From the NCBI RefSeq assembly GCF_039973015.1, contig NZ_JBDWLT010000009.1, forward strand, positions 1 to 64,000: a DNA stretch of 64,000 nucleotides. The letters are read 5' to 3'. This stretch comes from Parvibaculum sp039973015. Lineage in GTDB: Bacteria > Pseudomonadota > Alphaproteobacteria > Parvibaculales > Parvibaculaceae. The notes under the pieces were generated by a model. The model did no database searches and was not told where the DNA came from. It was given only the letters and a program-made list of their open reading frames with translations. The translations under genes and the position numbers were made by a program. Of this stretch, positions 45,235-52,752 are shown one piece after another; within the stretch, counting starts at the first letter, position 1, and each line of letters opens with the position of its first letter.

Positions 45235-46002
45235 TCAAGGCTTTCTCGCCACCTTGCGGTCGTTGAGCGTCCGCCAGGCGCAGAGCGCCAGAAAATAGAG
45301 CGATGCCGCCAGAAAGGCCCACCAGGCGGCGGGGGAGGCCTCTGCCGGGCGAACGCCCGCCGCGCTCCGGAGTACCAGCCAGAAGGTCGAAAGCGCCCAG
45401 AGGGCGGTCACGGCCAGTGTCAGCGGCCTCAGGGCCTCCACCCGGAAGGGGTGGATATATTTGAAAGGCACGAAGGTCAGGATGCCCAGCACCGCAATAA
45501 TGGCGAGGTTCAGCCAGGCGCCTGTCCCCAGCACATAAAAACACAGGACGATCAGGTTCCAGGTGGCGGGAAAGCCCGAGAAATAATTGTCATGGGTCTT
45601 CATGTCCCGGTTGCCGAAGCAATAGAGCGAGGTCGTCATGATCCAGGCCGCGGCCGGGATTTCCCAGCCTGGGGGCACGAGGCCGAAGCGGTAGATCAGC
45701 AGGGCCGGGATCACCGTATAGGTCAGATAGTCGATCACGAGGTCGAGGACCGCCCCGTCGAAGCGCGGCGCATATTCCGTCACGCGGACCTTGCGCGCCA
45801 TGGGGCCGTCGAAGCCGTCGATGATGAGGGCAGCGCCCAGCCAGAGCAGCGCGAGGCGCAGGTCGCCCGCAATCAGGGCGGCGATGGCAAGAAGCGCGGT
45901 AATGACGCCCGACGCCGTAAAGGCATGGACGGCCCATGCCGCGGCCACGCGTGCCGCAGGCTGCCTGTGCTCCATGCTCCCCTCATCTCCCGCCTCGCTC
46001 AT
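45235..46002 (-). CDS. pcs: Phosphatidylcholine synthase
   Basis: 255 residues with about eight membrane segments. The CDP-alcohol phosphotransferase motif in the Pcs form is IIDGFDGPMARKVRVTEYAP followed by RFDGAVLDLVIDY (DG-AR-D-D). Pcs condenses CDP-diacylglycerol with choline to phosphatidylcholine in one step, a route typical of host-associated and many free-living alphaproteobacteria. Choline uptake genes are not nearby. Confidence 0.9.
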   Translation of the reverse strand: MSEAGDEGSMEHRQPAARVAAAWAVHAFTASGVITALLAIAALIAGDLRLALLWLGAALIIDGFDGPMARKVRVTEYAPRFDGAVLDLVIDYLTYTVIPALLIYRFGLVPPGWEIPAAAWIMTTSLYCFGNRDMKTHDNYFSGFPATWNLIVLCFYVLGTGAWLNLAIIAVLGILTFVPFKYIHPFRVEALRPLTLAVTALWALSTFWLVLRSAAGVRPAEASPAAWWAFLAASLYFLALCAWRTLNDRKVARKP

Positions 46003-46157
46003 GGGCTTCAGTCTAGCAGGCAGGCGGGCCTTAACCTATCGCGGAGAAAGGCGGGTCCGGTCCCTGCTTCCGGTCTTGTGCGGCGCGCGCGTGGCGTTTA
46101 CATTCCGCGCCGTTTCGACCTCACGGGCGGCCTTTCGGGGGCTCGCCCGTCCTCTGC

Positions 46158-46247
<90 letters not shown>

Positions 46248-46254
46248 TTAAAAC

Positions 46255-46279
46255 GGGCCCCTTTCAAGGGGCCCTTTTT
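46255..46279 (+). terminator. Terminator after tRNA-Ser
   Basis: GGGCCCCTT-tc-AAGGGGCCC then TTTTT, 8 bp after the CCA end. Confidence 0.85.
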
Positions 46280-46317
46280 GCTGGCGGAAGAGCGGGCGGA
46301 AAGAACCCATGTTCGAC

Positions 46318-46410
46318 AAAACGCCAAAGGCGTTTTGGGGCGAGCGGCCCCGCCGCTCGATCCGCAAGGCCGAAGGCCCGCGGACGAAAACAGGCCAAAG
46401 CCTGTTTTCG
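46318..46410. repeat. Four tandem hairpins downstream of tRNA-Ser
   Basis: AAAACGCC/GGCGTTTT (46318-46336), CGAGCGG/CCGCTCG (46341-46359), TCCGC/GCGGA enclosing GGCC/GGCC (46361-46384), and CGAAAACAGG/CCTGTTTTCG (46385-46410) follow each other almost without gaps. The short ORFs reading through them look like artefacts. The block could be a structured RNA or a palindromic repeat element; no U-run ends it. Confidence 0.65.
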
Positions 46411-46440
46411 CCAATCCCACCCGATCTCTGGAAACGCAGG

Positions 46441-46993
46441 TCAAGCGGCCACGACGGTCCTGAATGTGAGGGATATCCGGCGTCGGCGAGGTTGTCTTTC
46501 GCCGTCCACGACGTCGGATTTCCGCGCCGGTATTTCGTGCGTCCACTCATAGCGCGCATCGCCGCTCAGGATCAGCAGCGAGCGCGGAGAATCGCCGAGA
46601 GCCTGCTTCCCTGCTTTCCATTCTGGAAAACCATCTCGCAGGGTGAGAGCAGGCTCAGCGACGCAATCCTGTCCGAGAAGCACGGCACGCAATCGACATG
46701 CGCGCTGATCCCCTGTCCGGGCAGATATTCGTTGGCGATCATCTGGTCGGCGCTGCATGGAAATGTTCTCCGCTGCGAAGCCTGAGACAGACGGAGGCGG
46801 CCCAGTCCGGCAATGCGCCGATATAGGTGTCCGGCGTAACCATCCGGGCCCGGTAGTCGTAGCGGTAGCCGAAATGCTGCACGCGCCGCTTGAGCTCGGC
46901 GCTCCGCTCGCCCGCATCGAGAGCCCGCACAAGCCTCTCCTCTTCATCCGCTCCGATGAAGCCGGGCAGGTATGTCGCGCCGGGAGGAAGCAT
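46441..46993 (-). pseudogene. AlkB-like 2-oxoglutarate/Fe(II) dioxygenase gene with two frameshifts
   Basis: Three frames together make one AlkB-type protein. Frame 1 (from ATG 46991-46993) reads MLPPGATYLPGFIGADEEE ... RVQHFGYRYDYRARMVTPD and stops in 46750-46790. Frame 2 continues DQMIANEYLPGQGISAHVDC (the HxD iron site) and SLSLLSPCEMVFQ. Frame 3 finishes PRSLLILSGDARYEWTHEIP, with the second iron His, and ends at 46441. The breaks lie near 46750-46790 and 46600-46640. AlkB homologues repair alkylated bases or modify RNA; this copy is probably dead unless the indels are sequencing errors. Confidence 0.7.
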
Positions 46994-47039
46994 TCCACGC
47001 CTCAGGGCAAAGGAGAAAACTGGCCGAGGCCTGTAGCCG

Positions 47040-47714
47040 TTATTGAATCTCCTCGGACGGTACTTCGTTTTCGTGAGGCAGGACGGTCGGCAGCTGCTGG
47101 GCGCGCTTTCCTTTCCACCTGCTGCGGCGGTACTTGCTCTGGTATTCGCGCCGTTGCTTCGTGACCTCGTAGAGAACGATGCCAGAACTCGTACCAAGAT
47201 TCAGGCTTTCGATTATTCCGAACATCGGGATGGCAACGCACATGTCGCTGTGCGCTACCGCTAGCTCACTGATCCCGCGTTTTTCGTTGCCGAACCAGAC
47301 GGCAAGTTTTGTGTGTTGCGTGTAGTCGCCCTCATGAAGATAGATGTTGGTTTTGCCCTTTACGTGCGGTGAGGTGACTACGGATACGAAGCCCTTCTTC
47401 TCCAGATGAGCGAGGCATGCTTCTGTACTGTCGAAGCGCTTTACGAATGTCCATTTAACGGCCGACACGGATGTCGTTGAAAGTGATTTCCGCTCGCGCA
47501 TGTCCTGCCAATTGTCGGGCAGCGCTTTGCGTGGATCGACGATGTAGACTTTCTCGACGCCCAGTGCGTTGACGTTTCTTATTACAGTGCCGATATTTCT
47601 GAGGTCGGTCGGGTCCTCGATGACGGCGATGAGATTCTTGCAACGGAACGATTTAATAATATCCGCCCGCCTGCGAACCGACTTTCTGGGCTTTTCAGTA
47701 TCACGAACTTCCAT
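47040..47714 (-). CDS. TrmH/SpoU-family RNA ribose methyltransferase
   Basis: 224 residues. SPOUT motifs: IEDPTDLRNIGTVIRNVNAL (motif 1), VWFGNEKRGIS (motif 2), and IPMFGIIESLNLGTSSGIVL (motif 3, knot and SAM site). It 2'-O-methylates tRNA or rRNA; the target is not clear. Codon use is AT-richer than in neighbouring genes, with a Lys/Arg-rich C-terminus, and it lies in a patch with a tRNA, a broken gene and a palindromic repeat, so it may have been acquired. Confidence 0.85.
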   Translation of the reverse strand: MEVRDTEKPRKSVRRRADIIKSFRCKNLIAVIEDPTDLRNIGTVIRNVNALGVEKVYIVDPRKALPDNWQDMRERKSLSTTSVSAVKWTFVKRFDSTEACLAHLEKKGFVSVVTSPHVKGKTNIYLHEGDYTQHTKLAVWFGNEKRGISELAVAHSDMCVAIPMFGIIESLNLGTSSGIVLYEVTKQRREYQSKYRRSRWKGKRAQQLPTVLPHENEVPSEEIQ

Positions 47715-47813
47715 GATGGTTCTTTGATTCTAGTTTCGGAGCCCGCTTTTAGACTGTCTTGATCGTATCGCCTTCGCTGTAACGAGTTCAAGATTGGAAA
47801 AACAAAAAAACCG

Positions 47814-47922
47814 CGTCATTGCGAGGAGCATCGCAGATGCGACGCGGCAATCCATGCAACCCTTGTTCGTGGCAGGCTCCCTATGGATTGCCACGCCTCC
47901 CTGCGGGAGGCTCGCAATGACG
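47814..47922. repeat. CGTCATTGCGAG-type palindromic repeat element
   Basis: The ends CGTCATTGCGAG (47814-47825) and CTCGCAATGACG (47911-47922) are perfect inverted copies. A second nested pair, GGCAATCCAT (47846-47855) and ATGGATTGCC (47883-47892), folds inside. This ending sequence is a well-known dispersed palindromic repeat family in many Gram-negative genomes. It is non-coding; a MITE- or REP-like origin is likely. Confidence 0.85.
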
Positions 47923-47952
47923 GCATTGATTCCACGAATGATAACGGACGCG

Positions 47953-47987
47953 AAAAACGCCGCCCCCGGATGATCCGGGAGCGGCGC
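47953..47987 (-). terminator. Terminator of katG
   Basis: Read on the minus strand, GCCGC-t-CCCGGAT-c-ATCCGGG-g-GCGGC, then GTTTTTCGCG. It lies 25 bp after the katG stop. Confidence 0.85.
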
Positions 47988-48011
47988 ATGTCGTGAGGCT
48001 CTGAGAGCCCG

Positions 48012-50177
48012 TTACTTCTTCAGGTCGAAGCGGTCGGCATTCATCACCTTGACCCATGCCGCCACGAAGTCCTTCACGAACTTCTCCTTGGCGTCGTCCT
48101 GCGCATAGACTTCCGCATAGGAGCGAAGGATCGAGTTCGAGCCGAAGACGAGGTCGATGCGGTTCGCCGTCCACTTCGTCTTGCCGCTCCTGCGGTCGCG
48201 CACTTCGTAGTGGTCGCCGCTCTTCACCCAGCTATTGTCCATGTCGGTCAGGTTGACGAAGAAGTCGTTTGTCAGCGCGCCTTCCTTGCCGGTGAAGACG
48301 CCGTGCTTCGTGCCGCCGTGATTGGTGCCGATCACGCGCATGCCGCCGACAAGCACCGTCATTTCCGGTGCGGTGAGGCCCATGAGCTGCGTGCGGTCGA
48401 GCATCAGTTCCTCGGCGCTGACGTCATAGTCGGCTTTCAGCCAGTTGCGGTAGCCGTCATGAACGGGCTCCAGCGCCTCGAAGCTCTCCGCATCCGTCAT
48501 TTCGCCGGTGGCGTCGCCGCGTCCCGGTGCGAAGGGCACCTCGATGTCGATGCCCGCCGCCTTCGCGGCCTGTTCGACACCGACATTACCCGCAAGCACG
48601 ATCATGTCGGCGACGCTTGCGCCCGTCTCTTTCGCGATCGGTTCGAGCGCGGAAAGCACCTTCTGGAGGCGGGCGGGCTCATTGCCTTCCCAGTCCTTCT
48701 GGGGAGCAAGCCGGATGCGGGCGCCGTTCGCGCCGCCGCGCATGTCGGAGCCGCGATAGGTGCGCGCGCTGTCCCAGGCGGTCGAAACCATTTCCGAAAC
48801 AGTGAGCCCGCTCTTTGCGATCTTCGCTTTCGCCGCGCCGACGTCGTAATCCGTGCTGCCGGCGGGAACGGGGTCCTGCCAGATCAGCTCTTCCTGCGGC
48901 ACATCGGGGCCGGCATAACGGTCCCGCGGGCCCATGTCGCGATGCGTCAGCTTGAACCAGGCGCGTGCGAAGGTGTCCTTGAAATATTCCGGGTCGGCCA
49001 TGAACTTGCGGCAGATCTCGTTGTAGATCGGGTCCACCTTCATCGCCATGTCGGCGTCGGTCATCATCGGGTTGTGGCGGATAGAGGGATCGCTCGCATC
49101 GACGGGCTTGTCCTCTTCCTTGATGTCCACCGGCTCCCACTGCCAGGCGCCGGCCGGGCTCTTGCGCAATTCCCATTCGTGGCCGAACAGCATCTCGAAG
49201 AAGCCCATGTCGAACTTCGTCGGATGCGTCGTCCATGCGCCTTCGAGGCCGGACGTCACGGCGTGGCTCGCAAGCCCGTTCTGGTTCGGGTTCGCCCAGC
49301 CGAAGCCCTGTCCCTCGACATCGGCGCTTTCCGGGTCCGGGCCGAGCAGGGCGGCATCGCCATTGCCATGCGTCTTGCCGACGGTGTGGCCGCCCGCCGT
49401 CAGCGCGGCGGTTTCCTCGTCGTTCATCGCCATGCGGGCAAAGGTTTCGCGCACCTCATAGGCGGTCTTTTGCGGGTCGGGTTTCCCGCCCACGCCTTCG
49501 GGGTTCACATAGATGAGACCCATCTGCACGGCGGCGAGCGGGTTTGCGAGCGATGTCGCGTCCTCGTCGCTCTTGTAGCGTTCGCGGCCGAGCCACTCCT
49601 TCTCCGAGCCCCAATAGGTGTCCTTTTCCGGGTGCCAGATGTCCTCGCGGCCGAAGGCGAAGCCGAAGGTTTTCAGGCCCATGGATTCATAGGCGATGTT
49701 GCCTGCGAGGATGATGAGGTCGGCCCAGCTCACCTTGTTGCCGTACTTCCTCTTGACCGGCCAGAGCAGGCGCCGCGCCTTGTCGAGGCTCACATTGTCG
49801 GGCCAGGAGTTCAGCGGCGCGAAGCGCTGGTTGCCGGTCCCGCCGCCGCCGCGTCCGTCTGCGAGGCGGTAGGAGCCCGCCGAGTGCCAGGCCATGCGGA
49901 TCATCAAGCCGCCATAATGGCCCCAGTCGGCCGGCCACCAGGACTGGCTGTCCGTCATCAGCGCGTGGAGGTCTTTCTTCAGCGCCTCGACATCGAGCTT
50001 CTTCAGTTCCTCGCGATAATCGAAATCCTTGCCCAGCGGGTTCGTCTTGGCGTCGTGCTGGTGAAGAATGTCGAGATTGAGGGCGTTCGGCCACCATTCC
50101 ATGTTGGAGGTGCCCGCGGAGGTGCTGGTGGCGCTACCGTGCATAACCGGGCATTTGCCGCCTGTTGCAGTGTTCAT
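48012..50177 (-). CDS. katG: Catalase-peroxidase
   Basis: 721 residues. Starts MNTATGGKCPVMHG; distal heme site MIRMAWHSAGSYR (Arg, Trp, His); proximal His in TAGGHTVGKTHGNGD; YVNPEGVGGKPDP contains the Tyr and FEMLFGHEW the region of the Met-Tyr-Trp adduct that gives catalase activity. It destroys H2O2 with a broad peroxidase activity. A ribosome site GGAG precedes the ATG; a Fur/PerR-like box lies about 70 bp upstream. Confidence 0.97.
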   Translation of the reverse strand: MNTATGGKCPVMHGSATSTSAGTSNMEWWPNALNLDILHQHDAKTNPLGKDFDYREELKKLDVEALKKDLHALMTDSQSWWPADWGHYGGLMIRMAWHSAGSYRLADGRGGGGTGNQRFAPLNSWPDNVSLDKARRLLWPVKRKYGNKVSWADLIILAGNIAYESMGLKTFGFAFGREDIWHPEKDTYWGSEKEWLGRERYKSDEDATSLANPLAAVQMGLIYVNPEGVGGKPDPQKTAYEVRETFARMAMNDEETAALTAGGHTVGKTHGNGDAALLGPDPESADVEGQGFGWANPNQNGLASHAVTSGLEGAWTTHPTKFDMGFFEMLFGHEWELRKSPAGAWQWEPVDIKEEDKPVDASDPSIRHNPMMTDADMAMKVDPIYNEICRKFMADPEYFKDTFARAWFKLTHRDMGPRDRYAGPDVPQEELIWQDPVPAGSTDYDVGAAKAKIAKSGLTVSEMVSTAWDSARTYRGSDMRGGANGARIRLAPQKDWEGNEPARLQKVLSALEPIAKETGASVADMIVLAGNVGVEQAAKAAGIDIEVPFAPGRGDATGEMTDAESFEALEPVHDGYRNWLKADYDVSAEELMLDRTQLMGLTAPEMTVLVGGMRVIGTNHGGTKHGVFTGKEGALTNDFFVNLTDMDNSWVKSGDHYEVRDRRSGKTKWTANRIDLVFGSNSILRSYAEVYAQDDAKEKFVKDFVAAWVKVMNADRFDLKK

Positions 50178-50245
50178 GTGCCAATCTCCTGAGCGTCGGT
50201 TGTCAGTCGCCGGTTGCCGGGCTGCGCTGCCCGTCCGGCCTTACT

Positions 50246-50260
50246 TTAGAATTATTACAA
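50246..50260 (-). promoter_or_regulatory. Fur-family (PerR/Irr-like) box upstream of katG
   Basis: TTAGAATTATTACAA matches the PerR consensus TTATAATNATTATAA at all but two defined positions and shares its first half with the Irr motif TTTAGAA. It lies in an AT-rich island 70-85 bp before the katG start, where a peroxide-sensing regulator would act. Based on pattern only. Confidence 0.5.
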
Positions 50261-50312
50261 TTAAAATCTACCATCTTCGGCAGGGAATGCAACCCCTTGG
50301 CGGGCGCGACGA

Positions 50313-50340
50313 AAAAGCCCCCGGAATGCAGGGGCTTTTG
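50313..50340 (-). terminator. Bidirectional terminator hairpin
   Basis: AAAAGCCCC (50313-50321 region) pairs with GGGGCTTTT (50331-50339). Read leftward it ends in CTTTTTC and would terminate the 2OG oxygenase gene before katG. Confidence 0.8.
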
Positions 50341-50374
50341 GCAGTCGCGGGCAGGCCGGAGGGTGTCTGGGGGC

Positions 50375-51055
50375 TCAGCCACCTTTCCTTCTGAAGCCCA
50401 TGTTGAAGCTGATCGAGACGCGGAAATCGTCGCTCCGGTTCGGCTGCACCGAATGCTGGAGCCAGCCGGGGAAGATCAGCAGCAGGCCTTCCTTGCCCTT
50501 GTACTCCATCGCCTGGCTGTTGATGCGGGTGCGCGCCTTGACGGGGAAGGTGCACATCACGCGCTCGCGCACGGGATCGTAGAATTCGATGTTGCCGCTC
50601 TTCTCGGGCACCTTCGCGTAATAGGCGCCTGAAAGCAGCGAGTTCGGATGCACATGTGCCTTGTTGAAGTCGCCAGGTCCGTTCTTGTTCAGCCACATTT
50701 CCTGGAAGAAAAGTTCGAAGCGGTCGAAGTCGAAGGAGAGATGCGTCGCACAGCCTGCCGCCGCATTGCCGATGATGCGGCGTATCTCGGCAAGCTCGCT
50801 GCCTGTGTGCAGGTTCGCGGCCGAGTGCCAGCCGCCGACATTGGAGCGCGTGATGGCGCGCCCGTTTCGCTCAAGTTCATCCAGAACGGACAGAATATGT
50901 GCGTCGATCCGTTCATGGTCGGGCACGCGGCGCGACCAGACGGGAGCCGGAAACCAGGTTTCGGGTTTGAAGCCGGGTTGTGTTTCGAGCGCGCCTGCGG
51001 GTTTCTCCGCCGCTTCCGGCACGGCTTTCAGGGCGCCCCCCTTTTGCTTGCTCAT
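50375..51055 (-). CDS. Putative 2OG-Fe(II) oxygenase (TIGR02466-type)
   Basis: From ATG 51053-51055, 226 residues. Family marks: SNVGGWHSAANLH, NKAHVHPNSLLSGAYYAKVP (first iron ligands), EFYDPVRER, and LLIFPGWLQHSVQPNRSD (second iron His) with RVSISFNMGF (2-oxoglutarate Arg). Such enzymes hydroxylate unknown substrates; many lie near surface-protein or exopolysaccharide genes. It is divergent from the TIGR03032 gene. The N-terminal 30 residues are Lys/Glu/Ala-rich and may be flexible. Confidence 0.85.
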   Translation of the reverse strand: MSKQKGGALKAVPEAAEKPAGALETQPGFKPETWFPAPVWSRRVPDHERIDAHILSVLDELERNGRAITRSNVGGWHSAANLHTGSELAEIRRIIGNAAAGCATHLSFDFDRFELFFQEMWLNKNGPGDFNKAHVHPNSLLSGAYYAKVPEKSGNIEFYDPVRERVMCTFPVKARTRINSQAMEYKGKEGLLLIFPGWLQHSVQPNRSDDFRVSISFNMGFRRKGG

Positions 51056-51133
51056 ATCTGTCCCCCGATGCAGGAGCCCGCAGGAACTCGCACGAAAATG
51101 GAGCCATCGGCAGTCGAGAATCTCTCTTTGACC

Positions 51134-51164
51134 ATGTTGCAATCGTCCCTGTTGCACGCGGTTG
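51134..51164. promoter_or_regulatory. Three GTTGCA direct repeats in a divergent promoter region
   Basis: GTTGCA occurs at 51134, 51149 and 51159 (two extended to GTTGCAAT) in the 205-bp gap between the divergent oxygenase and TIGR03032 genes. Regular copies in a shared promoter suggest an activator or repressor site. Not matched to a known motif. Confidence 0.35.
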
Positions 51165-51260
51165 CAATGACGCCTTGCCGCCATTGCTCTTCACACGAAT
51201 CTAGCGAAACCGTCTCGCGCGCATCCGGCTTTCGCATCCGTATGGAAGGAATTGGCAGCG

Positions 51261-52427
51261 ATGACCGAAACGCCGGAAAAGAAGACGCAGCCGGACGAGA
51301 AGAAACAGAACGTGACCGCCTTGAAGCAGGAAAAGAAGACGACGCAGATTTCCTGTTCGCGCGGGCTTCATGCCTTCATGGAGCGCAACAAGATGAGTTT
51401 CGGTTTCACCTCCTATCAGAGCGGCCGCCTTTACCTTGTCGGCCGCCTGCCCAAGGGCAAGGTCAGTTTCCACGAGCGCCACTTCATGCATGCGATGGGC
51501 GTCGCCGCCACGCCACAGCGTCTCTATCTCGCGGGCCAGTACCAGATATGGCGCCTCGAAAATGTGCTTGGCGAGGGCCAGAAAATGGGGGGCTTCGATC
51601 GCAATTATGTGCCGCGCAACGCGCAGACGACCGGCGATCTCGATACGCATGAGCTGGGTGTCGAAAAGGGCGGGCGCGTCGTCTTCGTCAACACGAAGTT
51701 CTCCTGTCTCGCGACCTTCAGTCTCACGCACAGTTTCAAGCCGCTCTGGAAGCCGCCCTTCATTTCGCGCCTCGCGCCGGAAGACCGCTGTCATCTGAAC
51801 GGGCTTGCGATGGCCGAGGGGGAAGCGCGCTATGTCACCGCCGTCTGCCGCAGCGATGTCATCACGGGCTGGCGCGACAGGCGCGCATCGGGCGGCCTCG
51901 TGATGGATGTGCGCAGCGACCGTATGGTGAGCGAAGACCTTTCCATGCCGCATTCGCCGCGGCTTCATGAAGGTACGCTCTGGGTGTTGAATTCCGGGCG
52001 GGGCGAGCTTTGCCGCGTGGACGAGAAAACGGGCAAGCGCGACGTCGTTGTCTTCCTGCCGGGTTTTGCGCGCGGTCTCGCCTTTCACGGGCCTTATGCC
52101 ATTGTGGGGCTTTCCCTGCCGCGCGACGGCAGTTTCTCCGGGCTCGAACTCGATGACGAACTGGCCAGGCGCGATGCCGAGCCCTGGTGCGGCGTCCAGA
52201 TCGTCGATACGCGCAACGGCAATATCGTCGAATGGATCAGGATGAAGGGCGAGGTGCGCGAGCTCTTCGATGTCTTCGTGCTGCCGGGCGTCACCTGTCC
52301 CAAGGCGACGGGTCTTCTCGACGGTGCCGTGCGCAACGAAATCTCCATCGAGAACTGGGCGGCGGAAGATGTGCGGGGCCGCAGCGCAGGCGATCGGGTC
52401 ACGCCGGAAAAGGAAGCCGTCGCGTGA
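51261..52427 (+). CDS. TIGR03032 family protein
   Basis: ATG 51261 follows GAAGGA at proper spacing (a TTG at 51252 was not used). 388 residues. Recognised by LYLVGRLPKGKVSFHERHFM, MGVAATPQRLYLAGQYQIWR, DLDTHELGV, APEDRCHLNGLAM, PHSPRLHEGTLWVLNSGRGE and RGLAFHGPYAIVGLS. The repeats suggest a beta-propeller-like fold. No signal peptide is seen. Members of the family are of unknown function. It lies 325 bp before the autotransporter, in the same direction. Confidence 0.85.
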   Translation: MTETPEKKTQPDEKKQNVTALKQEKKTTQISCSRGLHAFMERNKMSFGFTSYQSGRLYLVGRLPKGKVSFHERHFMHAMGVAATPQRLYLAGQYQIWRLENVLGEGQKMGGFDRNYVPRNAQTTGDLDTHELGVEKGGRVVFVNTKFSCLATFSLTHSFKPLWKPPFISRLAPEDRCHLNGLAMAEGEARYVTAVCRSDVITGWRDRRASGGLVMDVRSDRMVSEDLSMPHSPRLHEGTLWVLNSGRGELCRVDEKTGKRDVVVFLPGFARGLAFHGPYAIVGLSLPRDGSFSGLELDDELARRDAEPWCGVQIVDTRNGNIVEWIRMKGEVRELFDVFVLPGVTCPKATGLLDGAVRNEISIENWAAEDVRGRSAGDRVTPEKEAVA

Positions 52428-52752
52428 CAAACCGGGGTGGCGCCGTGTGTTCCTCCGGTGCCGCCCCGCAAATCGCCCCGAATTCGGGCGCGCGGCCCAT
52501 GCGGACTCGTCCGTTTCACGTGCCGATTTGAATCGAATGGCAGGTTTCGTTAACCGGTCTCCATTGCTCCTTCTGCAAATTTTCCTGCAACTCTCCCGAA
52601 AATTTCATCCGTCACCGGATCGTCCGTTAGCGGCGTCGCGATAGCGCCGCTTTGGAGGAAAACACCCCTCCTCTTTGGCTTAGACTCAAGTGGAGCGGCT
52701 TTGTCCGCCAGCGCAGTCTGGCTCCCGAATTGACTCTTTTTGGGGGCCCCCG
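52428..52752 (+). other. Intergenic region before the autotransporter
   Basis: No gene. AGCGGCG (52629-52635) / CGCCGCT (52645-52651) makes a hairpin directly followed by GGAGG/CCTCC, and GGGGGCCCCC forms a palindrome over the region where the autotransporter ribosome site should be (about 52740-52751). The second structure could hold translation down. Promoter elements are not clear. Confidence 0.5.

Larger units (their letters stand above)
47715..48011. other. Intergenic region holding a palindromic repeat and the katG terminator
   Basis: No gene. It contains the 109-bp inverted-repeat element (47814-47922) and the terminator (47953-47987). An A-rich run (47798-47810) flanks the element on the left. 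Confidence 0.6.

Noticed and set aside
48210..50192. A 660-codon plus-strand frame opposite katG
   Set aside because: katG is certain; this is a codon-bias shadow.
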